Below, one piece after another: positions 1 through 11,600 of a stretch of 64,000 nucleotides of DNA. Source of the stretch: Roseateles chitinivorans (GTDB taxonomy: Bacteria > Pseudomonadota > Gammaproteobacteria > Burkholderiales > Burkholderiaceae_C); assembly GCF_002761755.1 (NCBI RefSeq), contig NZ_PEOG01000008.1, forward strand, positions 81,416 through 145,415. The letters are read 5' to 3'. The notes below the pieces were generated by a model. That model was given only the letters and a program-made list of their open reading frames with translations, made no database searches and had not been told where the DNA came from. A program made the translations under genes and the position numbers. Positions within the stretch are counted from its first letter, which is position 1. Each line of letters opens with the position of its first letter.

Positions 1-59
1 CGCCCGACGCACTGGTGGCCGAGGTGATCGAGGCCCACACCGAGCCCGGACAACGCTGA
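1..59 (+). CDS. aroB: 3-dehydroquinate synthase, C-terminal end (partial)
   Basis: The reading frame beginning at base 3 is open to a TGA at 57-59 and encodes an 18-residue tail ending in EPGQR. Only the C-terminus is present, so no catalytic motif can be seen. AroB is suggested by position: in many Burkholderiales aroB lies directly upstream of dgt, and here the stop is 16 bases before the dgt ATG. AroB converts DAHP to 3-dehydroquinate in the shikimate pathway. The identity is an inference from gene order. Confidence 0.5.
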   Translation, partial: PDALVAEVIEAHTEPGQR

Positions 60-75
60 GAAGCCCGAACCGACG

Positions 76-1215
76 ATGACGATGCTGCGCGCGCCCTATG
101 CCTCCGATCCCGCGCGCAGCCGCGGTCGCCGTCATCCCGAGGCGCCGGCGCCGACCCGCAGCGAGTTCCAGCGCGACCGCGACCGCATCGTTCACAGCAC
201 CGCCTTCCGTCGGCTGGTCTACAAGACGCAGGTCTTCCTCAATCACGAGGGCGACCTGTTTCGCACCCGGTTGACGCATTCGCTGGAGGTTGCGCAGCTG
301 GGGCGGTCGATCGGGCGGAGCCTGGGTCTTGACGAAGACCTCATCGAAACCGTCGCACTTGCGCACGATCTCGGCCATACGCCTTTCGGTCATGCCGGCC
401 AGGACGTGTTGAACGACTGCATGAAGGCGCATGGCGGCTTTGAGCACAACCTGCAGTCGCTGCGTGTGGTCGACAAGCTGGAGCAGCGGTACCCCGGTTT
501 CGACGGCCTGAACCTGAGCTTCGAGAGCCGCGAGGGCATCCTCAAGCATTGCAGCCGGCGCGACGCGGAGCGGATCGAAGAGCGCGAGCCCGGTGGCGTG
601 GCGGCGCGCTTCCTCGACGGCGGCCAGCCGAGCCTGGAGGCGCAACTGTGCAACCTCGCCGACGAGGTCGCCTACAACGCCCATGATGTCGACGATGGCG
701 TCCGGTCCGGGCTGGTGACGCTCGAGCAGTTGGAGGAAGTGCCGCTGGTGCATCGCTACCTGCGGGAGACCTTGTCGATCTATCCCGAGCTGACCGGCAA
801 GCGGCTGCTCGCCGAGACCATTCGCCGGATGCTCTCCCAGCAGGTCTACGACATCATCGACGCCACACGCGCCGCCATCGAGGCCGCAGCGCCGGTCGAC
901 GCCGAGGACGCCCGCACCAAGGGGCCGCTGGTGCGCTTCAGCCCTGAGATGCGTCACGCCAGCACGGCACTCAAGCGCTTCCTCTTCAAGAATCTCTATC
1001 GGCATCCGGCGGTCCAGGCGCAGCGGGACCGCGCCGAGCAGGTGCTGCGAGAACTGTTCCAGATCTACCTGACCGATCCCAGCCGGCTGCCGGCCGACTT
1101 CGCGGATGGCGAGGATCACGCCCGCGCCTGCGCCGACTACATCGCCGGCATGACGGACCGGTTCGCGCTCAAGGAGCATGAGCGGCTCACCGGCAAGCGG
1201 CTCATCGCGGCCTGA
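76..1215 (+). CDS. dgt: Deoxyguanosinetriphosphate triphosphohydrolase-like protein (HD domain)
   Basis: The 379-residue protein matches the dGTPase family, which hydrolyses dGTP to deoxyguanosine and tripolyphosphate and so influences dNTP pools. The metal-binding HD-domain residues are visible: H68 in RLTHSLEV, H97-D98 in ALAHDLGH and H106 in TPFGHAG. The N-terminal RIVHSTAFRRL block is also typical. The ATG at 76 is 16 bases after the preceding stop; a second ATG at 82 is an alternative. Length and motifs fit the shorter 'Dgt-like' proteins common in proteobacteria. It is probably cotranscribed with the gene ending at 59. Confidence 0.93.
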   Translation: MTMLRAPYASDPARSRGRRHPEAPAPTRSEFQRDRDRIVHSTAFRRLVYKTQVFLNHEGDLFRTRLTHSLEVAQLGRSIGRSLGLDEDLIETVALAHDLGHTPFGHAGQDVLNDCMKAHGGFEHNLQSLRVVDKLEQRYPGFDGLNLSFESREGILKHCSRRDAERIEEREPGGVAARFLDGGQPSLEAQLCNLADEVAYNAHDVDDGVRSGLVTLEQLEEVPLVHRYLRETLSIYPELTGKRLLAETIRRMLSQQVYDIIDATRAAIEAAAPVDAEDARTKGPLVRFSPEMRHASTALKRFLFKNLYRHPAVQAQRDRAEQVLRELFQIYLTDPSRLPADFADGEDHARACADYIAGMTDRFALKEHERLTGKRLIAA

Positions 1216-1275
1216 GCCCCATCGGCGAATACCGCCTCGGTCTGAGGCGAACGCTCGAACGACGGCGGGCGCCAT

Positions 1276-1290
1276 AATTGGGGACAGATT
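1276..1290 (+). repeat. RayT-associated flanking repeat, left copy
   Basis: The sequence AATTGGGGACAGATT ends 12 bases before the transposase ATG. Its core GGGACAGATT reappears in inverted orientation just after the gene at 2014-2023. Such 'GGGGACAGATT' blocks commonly flank lone REP-associated tyrosine transposase genes and may be the DNA they recognise. Confidence 0.6.
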
Positions 1291-1302
1291 ACCGTTCCCG
1301 CC

Positions 1303-2004
1303 ATGGCAAGACTCCCTCGGCTGGCGCTCGCCGGCCATCTGCATCACCTGATCCACCGCGGTCACAACCTGCAGCCGATCGTCGTCGATGACGATGATCG
1401 CAAGGCCTTGCTCGCGGCGCTGCAGGACAGTGCGGCGACGCACAAGGTCGCGATCCACGCCTACGTCGTGATGCCGAACCACCTTCATCTGTTGGCCACG
1501 CCGTCGACCGCGGACGGCCTCAGCCGGATGATGCAGGCGCTGGGGCGGCGCTATGTGAGCGCCTTCAACCTTCGGCACGGCCGGATGGGCACCCTGTGGG
1601 AAGGCCGTTTCCGCGCGGCGCCATTGGAGGCGGACACCCACCTGCTCGCGGTCATGCGCAGCATCGAACTGAACCCTGGACGCGCCGGGCTGGGCGATCC
1701 CGGCGAATACCCCTGGTCCTCCGCGGCGCACCATCTTGGCCATCGACGCGACCCGCTGATCAGCGATCCGCCCGGATTCTGGGCTTTGGGCAACACCCCA
1801 TTCGAGCGCGAGTTGGCTTGGCGCCGCTGGTTGGAGGAAGGTGAAACCGAAGCAGAGCGCCAGAAGCTGATCGACTCGGCGCTGAAGGGGTGGCCGCTGG
1901 GATCGGCACGCTTCCTGCAGCTGCTGAGCGAATTGAGCGAGCGTCCGATGAGTCCGCGCCCTCGCGGACGCCCCCGGAAGGTCAGGGCGGACGAGGCGAG
2001 TTGA
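1303..2004 (+). CDS. rayT: REP-associated tyrosine transposase (Y1_Tnp / RayT)
   Basis: This 233-residue protein is a single-domain Y1 (HUH) nuclease related to IS200/IS605 transposases. The HUH-type metal site is visible as MPNHLHLL (about residues 58-65), and a Tyr in GRRYVSAFN (about residues 82-90) is the likely nucleophile, followed by the family block TLWEGRFRA. Such proteins are usually single-copy, domesticated relatives of transposases that act on REP-like hairpins. No accessory gene or conventional insertion-sequence ends are present. Short GGGACAGATT-type repeats flank the gene in inverted orientation. It separates dgt from gltB, which often lie close together in Burkholderiales, so it looks like an insertion between two housekeeping units. 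Confidence 0.85.
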   Translation: MARLPRLALAGHLHHLIHRGHNLQPIVVDDDDRKALLAALQDSAATHKVAIHAYVVMPNHLHLLATPSTADGLSRMMQALGRRYVSAFNLRHGRMGTLWEGRFRAAPLEADTHLLAVMRSIELNPGRAGLGDPGEYPWSSAAHHLGHRRDPLISDPPGFWALGNTPFERELAWRRWLEEGETEAERQKLIDSALKGWPLGSARFLQLLSELSERPMSPRPRGRPRKVRADEAS

Positions 2005-2013
2005 GCGACTTCG

Positions 2014-2027
2014 AATCTGTCCCTATT
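2014..2027 (-). repeat. RayT-associated flanking repeat, right copy 1
   Basis: AATCTGTCCCTATT begins 10 bases after the transposase stop. It is the inverted counterpart of the left repeat, with a ten-base perfect core match to GGGACAGATT. Confidence 0.6.
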
Positions 2028-2064
2028 TAATCGACCACTGGCTGCAACGCATCTTCTAATTCGA

Positions 2065-2078
2065 GACTGACCCCATTT
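2065..2078 (-). repeat. RayT-associated flanking repeat, right copy 2
   Basis: GACTGACCCCATTT read on the minus strand is AAATGGGGTCAGTC, a degenerate second copy of the RayT-type end sequence. It suggests the unit extends to about 2080, leaving about 70 bases before the gltB start. Confidence 0.45.
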
Positions 2079-2151
2079 AGTTCTGCTTGTGCCGTCCCGG
2101 TACGCGCCTTAACCTGCGCGGGTTTCGTTTTCGAGAGTCAGGAGGCCACCG

Positions 2152-5100
2152 ATGTCGGCAGCTCAAGATCTGCGCGTAGCGCAACCGTCGTCCCCCGCCA
2201 CGACCGCCGACGCGGTCTCCGCCACGCTGCCGACGGCCGGGCCGTCCGCGACCGAGATTCGCGAACTGGCCGCCCACGGTCTGTACAACGGTGCCAACGA
2301 GAAGGACGCCTGCGGCCTCGGTTTCGTTGCCCACATCAAGGGGCAGAAGGCGCACCACATCGTCCAGCAGGGCCTGAAGATCCTGGAGAACCTGGACCAC
2401 CGCGGTGCAGTCGGCGCGGACAAGCTGATGGGCGACGGCGCCGGCATCCTGATCCAGATTCCCGACGAGTTCTATCGCGCCGAGATGGCCAAGCAGGGCG
2501 TCACCTTGCCGCCGCCCGGCGAATATGGCGTCGGCATGATCTTCCTGCCCAAGGAGCACGCCTCGCGCCTCGCCTGCGAACAGGAACTGGCCCGCGCGAT
2601 CAAGGCCGAGGGCCAGGTGCTGCTGGGTTGGCGCGACGTGCCGGTGGACCGCGACATGCCGATGTCGCCGACGGTGCGCGAGAAGGAACCGATCATTCGC
2701 CAGATCTTCATCGGCCGCGGTCCGGACATCATCGTCCCCGACGCGCTCGAGCGGAAGCTGTACGTGATCCGCAAGACGGCGTCGAGCGCGATCCAGGCGC
2801 TGAAGCTGACGCACAGCCGCGAGTACTACGTGCCGTCGATGAGCTGCCGCACGGTCATCTACAAGGGCCTGCTGCTGGCCGACCAGGTGGGCAAGTATTA
2901 CCGCGACCTGGCCGATCCGCGCGTGGTCTCGGCGATCGCACTGGTGCACCAGCGCTTCTCGACCAACACTTTCCCCGAGTGGCCGCTGGCCCACCCGTAC
3001 CGGATGGTGGCCCACAACGGCGAGATCAACACCGTCAAAGGCAACTTCAACTGGATGCGCGCCCGCGAAGGCGTCATGAAGTCACCGGTGCTGGGCGACG
3101 ACCTGAAGAAGCTGTATCCGATCAGCTTCGAACACCAGTCCGACACGGCCACCTTCGACAACGCCATCGAGCTGCTGACGATGTCGGGCTACCCGCTCGC
3201 GCATGCCGCGATGATGATGATCCCCGAGGCCTGGGAACAGCACGAGTGGATGGACGAGCGCCGTCGTGCGTTCTACGAGTACCACGCCGCGATGATGGAG
3301 CCGTGGGACGGCCCCGCCGCGATGGTCTTCACCGACGGCCGCCAGGTGTGCGCCGCGCTGGACCGCAATGGCCTGCGCCCGGCCCGGTACTGGGTCACCG
3401 ATGATGACCTCGTCGTGCTGGCCTCCGAGTCCGGCGTGCTCCCCATCCCGGAGTCGCGCGTCGTCCAGAAGTGGCGGCTGCAGCCCGGCAAGATGTTCCT
3501 GATCGACCTGGAGCAGGGCCGGATCATCGACGACGAGGAACTGAAGACCCAGTACGCGAACGCGCGTCCTTACCGGCAGTGGATCGAGAACGTGCGAGTC
3601 AAGCTCGACGAGATCCCCGCGCCGGAAGCGGCCGCGCCGGTGTTCCCGGCATCGCTGCTGGATCGCCAGCAGGCCTTCGGCTTCACCCAGGAAGATGTGA
3701 AGTTCCTGCTCGCGCCGATGGCCGCCAACGGTGAGGAAGGTATCGGCTCCATGGGCAACGACAGCCCGCTGGCCGTGCTGTCCGACAAGAACAAGCCGCT
3801 CTACAACTACTTCAAGCAGCTGTTCGCGCAGGTCACCAACCCGCCGATCGACCCGATCCGCGAAGCGATCGTGATGTCGCTGAACAGCTTCATCGGTCCC
3901 AAGCCCAACCTGCTGGACATCAATGCGGTGAACCCGCCGATGCGTCTGGAGGTGACGCAGCCGGTGCTCGACTTCGAATCGATGGCGCGCCTGCGCGCGA
4001 TCGAGCATCACACCAATGGCAAGTTCAAGCCTTACGAACTCGACATCACCTACCCGCTGGACTGGGGCCGCGAGGGTGTGGAGGCGCAGCTCGCCTCCCT
4101 GTGCGCGGAAACGGTGGACGCGATCAAGGGCGGACACAACATCCTCATCATCACGGATCGCCATCTGAGCGCGAACCGGGTCGCGATCCCGGCGCTGCTG
4201 GCGCTCTCGGCAGTGCATCACCACCTGGTCCGCGAAGGTCTGCGCACGACCTGCGGTTTGGTCGTCGAGACCGGCACGGCGCGCGAGGTCCACCATTTCG
4301 CGGTGCTCGCGGGCTTCGGCGCCGAGGCGGTTCATCCCTACCTCGCGCTGGAGACGCTGCAGGCCATGACCGCGGAGCTGCCCGCGTCGCTGTCGGCCGA
4401 CAAGGCGATCTACAACTACATCAAGGCGGTGGGCAAGGGACTGTCGAAGATCATGTCCAAGATGGGCATCTCGACCTACATGTCCTATTGCGGCGCCCAG
4501 ATCTTCGAGGCCATCGGCCTCAAGTCGGATTTCGTCGCCAAGTACTTCCGCGGCACGCCGACGCAGGTCGGCGGCATCGGTGTGTTCGAGGTCGCCGAGG
4601 AAGCGCTGCGCCTGCATCGCGCCGCCTTTGGCGATGACCCGGTGCTTGAGAACATGCTCGACGCCGGCGGCGAGTATGCGTGGCGCACCCGCGGCGAGGA
4701 ACACATGTGGACCCCCGACGCGATCGCCAAGCTGCAGCACAGCACGCGCTCGGGCAAGTTCGACACGTACAAGGAGTACGCCCAGCTGATCAACGACCAG
4801 AGCCGTCGCCACATGACGCTGCGTGGCCTGTTCGAGTTCAAGTTCGATCCGAGCAAGGCGATCCCGCTCGAGGAGGTCGAGCCGGCCGCAGAGATCGTCA
4901 AGCGCTTCGCCACCGGCGCGATGTCGCTGGGATCGATCTCGACCGAGGCGCACGCGACGCTGGCCGTGGCGATGAATCGCATCGGCGGCAAGAGCAACAC
5001 GGGCGAGGGCGGGGAAGACCCGGCGCGTTATCGCAACGAACTCAAGGGCATCAAGATCACGGCCGGCACGAAGATGTCGGACGTCGTGGGCAGCAAGGTC

Positions 5101-6972
5101 GTCGAGGTCGATTACGAACTGCAGGACGGCGACTCGATGCGCTCTCGCATCAAGCAGGTGGCATCGGGCCGCTTCGGCGTCACGACCGAGTACCTGGTCA
5201 GCGCCGACCAGATCCAGATCAAGATGGCGCAGGGCGCCAAGCCGGGCGAGGGCGGCCAGTTGCCCGGCGGCAAGGTCACCGAATACATCGGCTTCCTGCG
5301 CCACTCGGTGCCGGGCGTCGGCCTGATCTCGCCGCCGCCGCACCACGACATCTATTCGATCGAGGACCTGGCACAGCTGATCCACGACCTGAAGAACGTC
5401 AACCAACGCGCCGACATTTCGGTCAAGCTGGTGTCGGAAGTCGGTGTGGGCACGATCGCGGCGGGCGTGGCCAAGGCCAAGGCCGACCACATCGTGATCG
5501 CCGGCCATGACGGCGGTACCGGCGCGTCGCCGTGGTCGTCGATCAAGCATGCGGGCACGCCGTGGGAGCTGGGCCTGGCCGAGGCGCAGCAGACGCTGGT
5601 GCTGAACCGTCTGCGTGGCCGCGTGCGCGTGCAGGCCGACGGCCAGATGAAGACCGGCCGCGACGTGGTGATCGGCGCACTTCTGGGAGCCGACGAGTTC
5701 GGCTTCGCGACCGCGCCGCTGGTGGTCGAAGGCTGCATCATGATGCGCAAGTGCCACCTGAACACGTGCCCGGTCGGCGTCGCGACGCAGGATCCGGTGC
5801 TGCGCAAGAAGTTCAGCGGCAAGCCCGAGCACGTCGTCAACTACTTCTTCTTCGTCGCCGAGGAAGCGCGCCAGATCATGGCGCAGCTGGGCATCCGCAA
5901 GTTCGATGAACTGATCGGTCGCGCCGACCTGCTCGACACGAAGAAGGGCATCAGCCACTGGAAGGCCAAGGGCCTGGACTTCACCCGGGTGTTCCATCGT
6001 CCGGAGCTGCCCGCCGATGTCGCCCGCCTGCACAACGATCACCAGGATCACGGCCTGGACCGCGCACTGGACGTCAAGCTGATCGAGAAGTGCCTGCCCG
6101 CCTTCGAGAAGGGCGAGAAGGTGCGCTTCATGCAGGAAGTGACCAACGTTCGCCGCACGGTGGGCGCGATGCTGTCGGGCGAGTTGATCCGACGCCGTCC
6201 GGAAGGGCTCGAGGACCAGACCATCTTCATCCAGATGGAAGGCACCGGTGGCCAGAGCTTCGGCGCCTTCCTGGCTCCGGGCATCACCTTCTACCTGATC
6301 GGCGATGCCAACGACTACACCGGCAAGGGCCTGTCCGGCGGTCGCGTGGTGGTGCGCCCGTCGATTGACTTCCGGGGTGACGCGACGAAGAACATCATCG
6401 TCGGCAACACCGTGCTCTACGGTGCGACCAAGGGCGAGGCCTTCTTCCGCGGTGTCGCGGGCGAGCGCTTCGCGGTGCGGCTGTCCGGCGCGACCGCGGT
6501 CGTCGAGGGCACCGGCGACCACGGCTGCGAGTACATGACCGGAGGCACCGTCGCGGTGCTGGGCAAAACCGGTCGCAACTTCGCTGCCGGCATGAGCGGA
6601 GGTGTGGCGTACGTCTACGACGAGGATGGCCAGTTCGCCAAGCGCTGCAACACGGCAATGGTCTCCCTGGACAAGCTGCTGCCCGCGCACGAGCAGGAGG
6701 CCACGATGGACAAGGCGATCTGGCACAAGCTCGGCGACGGCGAGGCCCGCACCGATGAGGCGATCCTCAAGAAGCTGATCGAGGATCACCATCGCTGGAC
6801 CGGCAGCCAACGCGCCCGCGACATCCTGGACCACTGGGCCGAGTCGCGCGCCAAGTTCGTGAAGGTGTTCCCGACGGAGTACCGCCGCGCGCTGGGTGAG
6901 CTGGGTGCCGCCAAGGAAGCCGCCGCCACGATCGCCCACGCCAAGGCGCCCGCCGCCAAGGCCAAGGTCTGA
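2152..6972 (+). CDS. gltB: Glutamate synthase [NADPH] large chain
   Basis: This 1606-residue protein transfers the amide nitrogen of glutamine to 2-oxoglutarate, giving two glutamates, together with the GltD subunit. The class II glutamine amidotransferase nucleophile is C54 in KDACGLGFV; the 53 residues before it would be removed as a propeptide, longer than usual. The central and FMN-binding domains follow. The 3Fe-4S cluster cysteines are C1195, C1201 and C1206 (GCIMMRKC...NTCPVG). The C-terminal beta-helix domain carries the expected Gly-rich repeats. An AGGAGG-like ribosome binding site at about 2139-2145 supports the ATG at 2152. The lysine/alanine-rich C-terminus is unremarkable. It forms an operon with gltD, 50 bases downstream. 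Confidence 0.98.
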   Translation: MSAAQDLRVAQPSSPATTADAVSATLPTAGPSATEIRELAAHGLYNGANEKDACGLGFVAHIKGQKAHHIVQQGLKILENLDHRGAVGADKLMGDGAGILIQIPDEFYRAEMAKQGVTLPPPGEYGVGMIFLPKEHASRLACEQELARAIKAEGQVLLGWRDVPVDRDMPMSPTVREKEPIIRQIFIGRGPDIIVPDALERKLYVIRKTASSAIQALKLTHSREYYVPSMSCRTVIYKGLLLADQVGKYYRDLADPRVVSAIALVHQRFSTNTFPEWPLAHPYRMVAHNGEINTVKGNFNWMRAREGVMKSPVLGDDLKKLYPISFEHQSDTATFDNAIELLTMSGYPLAHAAMMMIPEAWEQHEWMDERRRAFYEYHAAMMEPWDGPAAMVFTDGRQVCAALDRNGLRPARYWVTDDDLVVLASESGVLPIPESRVVQKWRLQPGKMFLIDLEQGRIIDDEELKTQYANARPYRQWIENVRVKLDEIPAPEAAAPVFPASLLDRQQAFGFTQEDVKFLLAPMAANGEEGIGSMGNDSPLAVLSDKNKPLYNYFKQLFAQVTNPPIDPIREAIVMSLNSFIGPKPNLLDINAVNPPMRLEVTQPVLDFESMARLRAIEHHTNGKFKPYELDITYPLDWGREGVEAQLASLCAETVDAIKGGHNILIITDRHLSANRVAIPALLALSAVHHHLVREGLRTTCGLVVETGTAREVHHFAVLAGFGAEAVHPYLALETLQAMTAELPASLSADKAIYNYIKAVGKGLSKIMSKMGISTYMSYCGAQIFEAIGLKSDFVAKYFRGTPTQVGGIGVFEVAEEALRLHRAAFGDDPVLENMLDAGGEYAWRTRGEEHMWTPDAIAKLQHSTRSGKFDTYKEYAQLINDQSRRHMTLRGLFEFKFDPSKAIPLEEVEPAAEIVKRFATGAMSLGSISTEAHATLAVAMNRIGGKSNTGEGGEDPARYRNELKGIKITAGTKMSDVVGSKVVEVDYELQDGDSMRSRIKQVASGRFGVTTEYLVSADQIQIKMAQGAKPGEGGQLPGGKVTEYIGFLRHSVPGVGLISPPPHHDIYSIEDLAQLIHDLKNVNQRADISVKLVSEVGVGTIAAGVAKAKADHIVIAGHDGGTGASPWSSIKHAGTPWELGLAEAQQTLVLNRLRGRVRVQADGQMKTGRDVVIGALLGADEFGFATAPLVVEGCIMMRKCHLNTCPVGVATQDPVLRKKFSGKPEHVVNYFFFVAEEARQIMAQLGIRKFDELIGRADLLDTKKGISHWKAKGLDFTRVFHRPELPADVARLHNDHQDHGLDRALDVKLIEKCLPAFEKGEKVRFMQEVTNVRRTVGAMLSGELIRRRPEGLEDQTIFIQMEGTGGQSFGAFLAPGITFYLIGDANDYTGKGLSGGRVVVRPSIDFRGDATKNIIVGNTVLYGATKGEAFFRGVAGERFAVRLSGATAVVEGTGDHGCEYMTGGTVAVLGKTGRNFAAGMSGGVAYVYDEDGQFAKRCNTAMVSLDKLLPAHEQEATMDKAIWHKLGDGEARTDEAILKKLIEDHHRWTGSQRARDILDHWAESRAKFVKVFPTEYRRALGELGAAKEAAATIAHAKAPAAKAKV

Positions 6973-7022
6973 TCGGTCGCATCGAAGTCGCAAGAGATTC
7001 AGGAATTCAGGAGCGAGCCGTC

Positions 7023-8498
<1,476 letters not shown>

Positions 8499-8520
8499 AT
8501 CGACCTGTCGGACAGACTTG

Positions 8521-8560
8521 GACAAGGCCCGCCGGCGAGAGTTGGCGGGCCTTGTCGTTT
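8521..8560 (+). terminator. Rho-independent terminator of gltBD
   Basis: A perfect 13-base stem (8521-8533 with 8544-8556) encloses a 10-base loop and is followed by GTTT. It lies 22 bases after the gltD stop. Confidence 0.85.
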
Positions 8561-8600
8561 GCCAGCGAGCTCGAGGTGGGAACGCGCTGGGCAGGAACAT

Positions 8601-8627
8601 AAAAAAAGCCCGGCATGGCCGGGCTTT
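8601..8627 (-). terminator. Rho-independent terminator of the pilE-pilY1 operon
   Basis: A 10-base stem AAAGCCCGGC (8605-8614) pairs with 8618-8627. Read leftwards it is followed by a run of T from the A7 at 8601-8607. It is 21 bases beyond the pilY1 stop. Confidence 0.85.
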
Positions 8628-8648
8628 CGATGGGGTAAGAGGACTCGC

Positions 8649-11600
8649 TCAGAGCGTGCCGTTGGTGCTGTTGCGCAGCGGGATCTCGCGCCAGTTCAGG
8701 ATCTTGGTCCCGACCGTTCCGCCTTGATTGGGCTTGGCGCGGCACAGCGGATCGCCTTGGGGGCAGACATTGCAGGTGGGGTCACCCTCCTTGCAAGTCT
8801 TGTTGGCCGCCGACGCGGTGGAGCCGCTCAACACCAAGTCGACGCTCTTGTCCGTCTTCATGAACAGCATGTCCGTCACTGCGAAGCCGGGGTCCAGGTA
8901 AGCCGCGTTGTTGGCGAATTGCGTCTGGCCCGTTGACAGGTCGATCAGGTACACCCGGCTCGTGCCGCCCGGATTGCACGCATCAGCCGACGACGGCAGG
9001 GTCGCGGAGAAGGCGGCGATGTTCATGAAGTAGGTCGGATCGCTCAGCACGCGGTAGCCGCTCGGCAAATCGAAGTACCAGCCCGACTTGGTCTTGTAGT
9101 CGATGTTGGCCTTCTGCGTGAGGTCGGTCAACTGGACCAGGTTGGCCGAGGTGATCGGGAAGGCGGTGTTGGTCGGTGCATCGCCCGAGTTGCTGAACTT
9201 GGCGACGGTGCCATCGACGATGCCGTACAGGCGCTGCAACTGCGTGCTGTTGATGTCGTTGGCGAACAGCATCTTGCCGGTGCCGAAGGCCAGGAAGCGA
9301 CGATAGGTCGTGGTGTCGCCGATCGGAACGACGGCCGTCGTGATCGGCTGCGGCGTGTTGTTGGGTCCGACCGCGCGTGCCACCTTCACCAGGTTCGGAT
9401 ATCCCGAACTGCCGGAGCGCAGATCGGCGCGCCACACGTTGCCGCGCAGGTCTCCGCCGTAGACCGACTCGACCACTGCGGCAGACAGGTCGGGATAGAA
9501 CGGTGTCAGCTGGTTCAGTCCGGCCGGGTCCGCGCCAGTTGCGTCGTCCGACAGCTTGTCGGCGCTGATGGTTGTGATGAGCTCGCCCGTTTTCGGATTC
9601 AGCATGAAGATGCTCGCCTTGCCCGAGCCGTTGTTGTGGCCGGTCGGGACCAGGACCACCCAACCATGAGTGGCGGTCTTGGTAATGACCGGCTCGCCGT
9701 ACAGGAAACCCATTTCTCCGGTGGTGAACTCCCACAGCACCTTGGACGCAGCGGCACCTTCGGAGGTGACACCGGAGAGGTCGGTCAGGTCCAGCGCATA
9801 GACGCTGCGACCGCCCTTGCCCAGGCCGCCGACCACGATGGTGCGCCAGTCGGCAGTGCCGCGCTTGCCGCCGGTGAAGCCGAAGTCCACGTCCGCTACG
9901 GTTGGGCGCGCGTCGATGTAGAAGCGATGGTTGAAGTTCGGATTGCCCAGCGCGGCCAATCCATCGACGGAGGGCGTCGACGGGCTGCTCGGGCCCTTGT
10001 AGAGCGCTCCGGGCACGTAGGCGAAGATCTCACGACCGGCAGTGTCGCCGGTCAGTGAGCCGTTGATCACGTGCACCACGCCAGCATTTGTTCCCACCAC
10101 CAGGTAGTTGGGACGTGCCTTGAACTTCGTCTTGTAGTCGCTGTAGCCCGGGTTCGCACCTTCGGACAGCGTCAGTGAAGGCGGTGCCACCACCGTCACC
10201 TTCGAGTTCACGATGTCCCCCACCAATTCGGCACGCACGCGGAACTTGGAGGACTCGTTGGTGCGATCACCCCGCAGATAGTTGACGTAGTCAGTGACGG
10301 TGGCCGTCGAGGCATAGGGCGTGGCCAGCGCGTTCTTCATGTCGGCGCTGAGGCTGGTTTCGAGGAACGGCACCACCGCCTTCGCTGCGGTGTCGTAGGT
10401 GACCATGTAGCGATTGCTCTTCCAACCGGTGCCGGCGAGCTGCCCCTTGAGCTTCTGCGTGAATTTCCAGGCCTCCACCTGACGGGTCGCGGTAGTGTCT
10501 TCCGCCGCGCTGAGCGTGCTGGCGATGACTTCACCGGTCCATTCCTTGGCGTCGTACTGCGTGGCGTAGCTCGCCACTCCGACGGAGGTGATCTGCTGGG
10601 AGGCGGTGCTGAACGCCGTCGAATAGGCCTTCATCCGCGACGCGATGCTGGTGAAGGCAGCGGCCAGACCATCAACCATCTGATCGGCCTTGGCCGAGGT
10701 GAAGTAGGTGTCAGGACGAAGCTGACTGCCGACGAGGTCCGTACTGCCGCCCGTATGCCACCAACTCTGCGGCAGGTCGGTCGTCTGAGTCAGCGGCGCG
10801 AAGTCGTTCGGCAACTGGGCACCGCCGTAGCGGGTGGCCAAGTAGTACTGGTTGTTCGTCTTGTAGGTGCTGAACTCCAGCACGTCGAGCCAGTAGGTCT
10901 GGACCGTCTGTTTGCCGGCCGAGTTGGGATCCGCATCGCTATCGGGTCGGATGTCCGTCGAGTTGGCCCAGTACGCCATGCCCGCGATCAACGCTCCATT
11001 GTTGTTGCAGCATCCGCCATAGCCCTGCACGTTGCCTAGCGAGGCATTGACGCCACTGAGCTTGCCAACACGGTTGGTCCATTCGACGGCATCGAAGGCC
11101 TTGTCGTTGGTGACTTCCGTTGGCTTGGTGGGCTCCGAGGATCCGGTGGCGCCAGGCAGATTGCGGTCCGCGTGGGTGTTGACGTCGCCGATACCAAGGA
11201 TGAAGTTCTTCTGGCACGAGTACTGCATCGGGTCGCGCCACTCCGAGATCACCGGGAAGCCATCCGCTTGCGCGGCCCGTGTCGAGGTACTGCTGGGAGC
11301 GGAGTAACTCGTCACGTTGCCCTGATTGCGGAAGTAGCGCAGCACCGCGTAATAAAGCTCGCCCACCGGGTCATAAGTCTTGTACGAGTTGGAACTGCCG
11401 AACTTGTTCAGATAGTTCATGACCCCGCTGTAGCTGACATCAACGCCGTAGTAGGCCTTCATGTCGGCGATGTCATTGATCTTGGGAGAGGCCGTTTCGT
11501 CGACATTGGGGTTGTTCCGCATGATGCCCGTTGCGGCATCCCACTCTGTCAGCGGGTTGCTGACAGGATCCCCACCCGGGACAGGCATGGTCGGGCCGAC

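Noticed and set aside
3082..6993. 1303-codon open frame on the minus strand opposite gltB
   Set aside because: It is a high-G+C shadow of gltB with a composition rich in Arg, His, Val and Leu and no recognisable domain; gltB is unequivocal.
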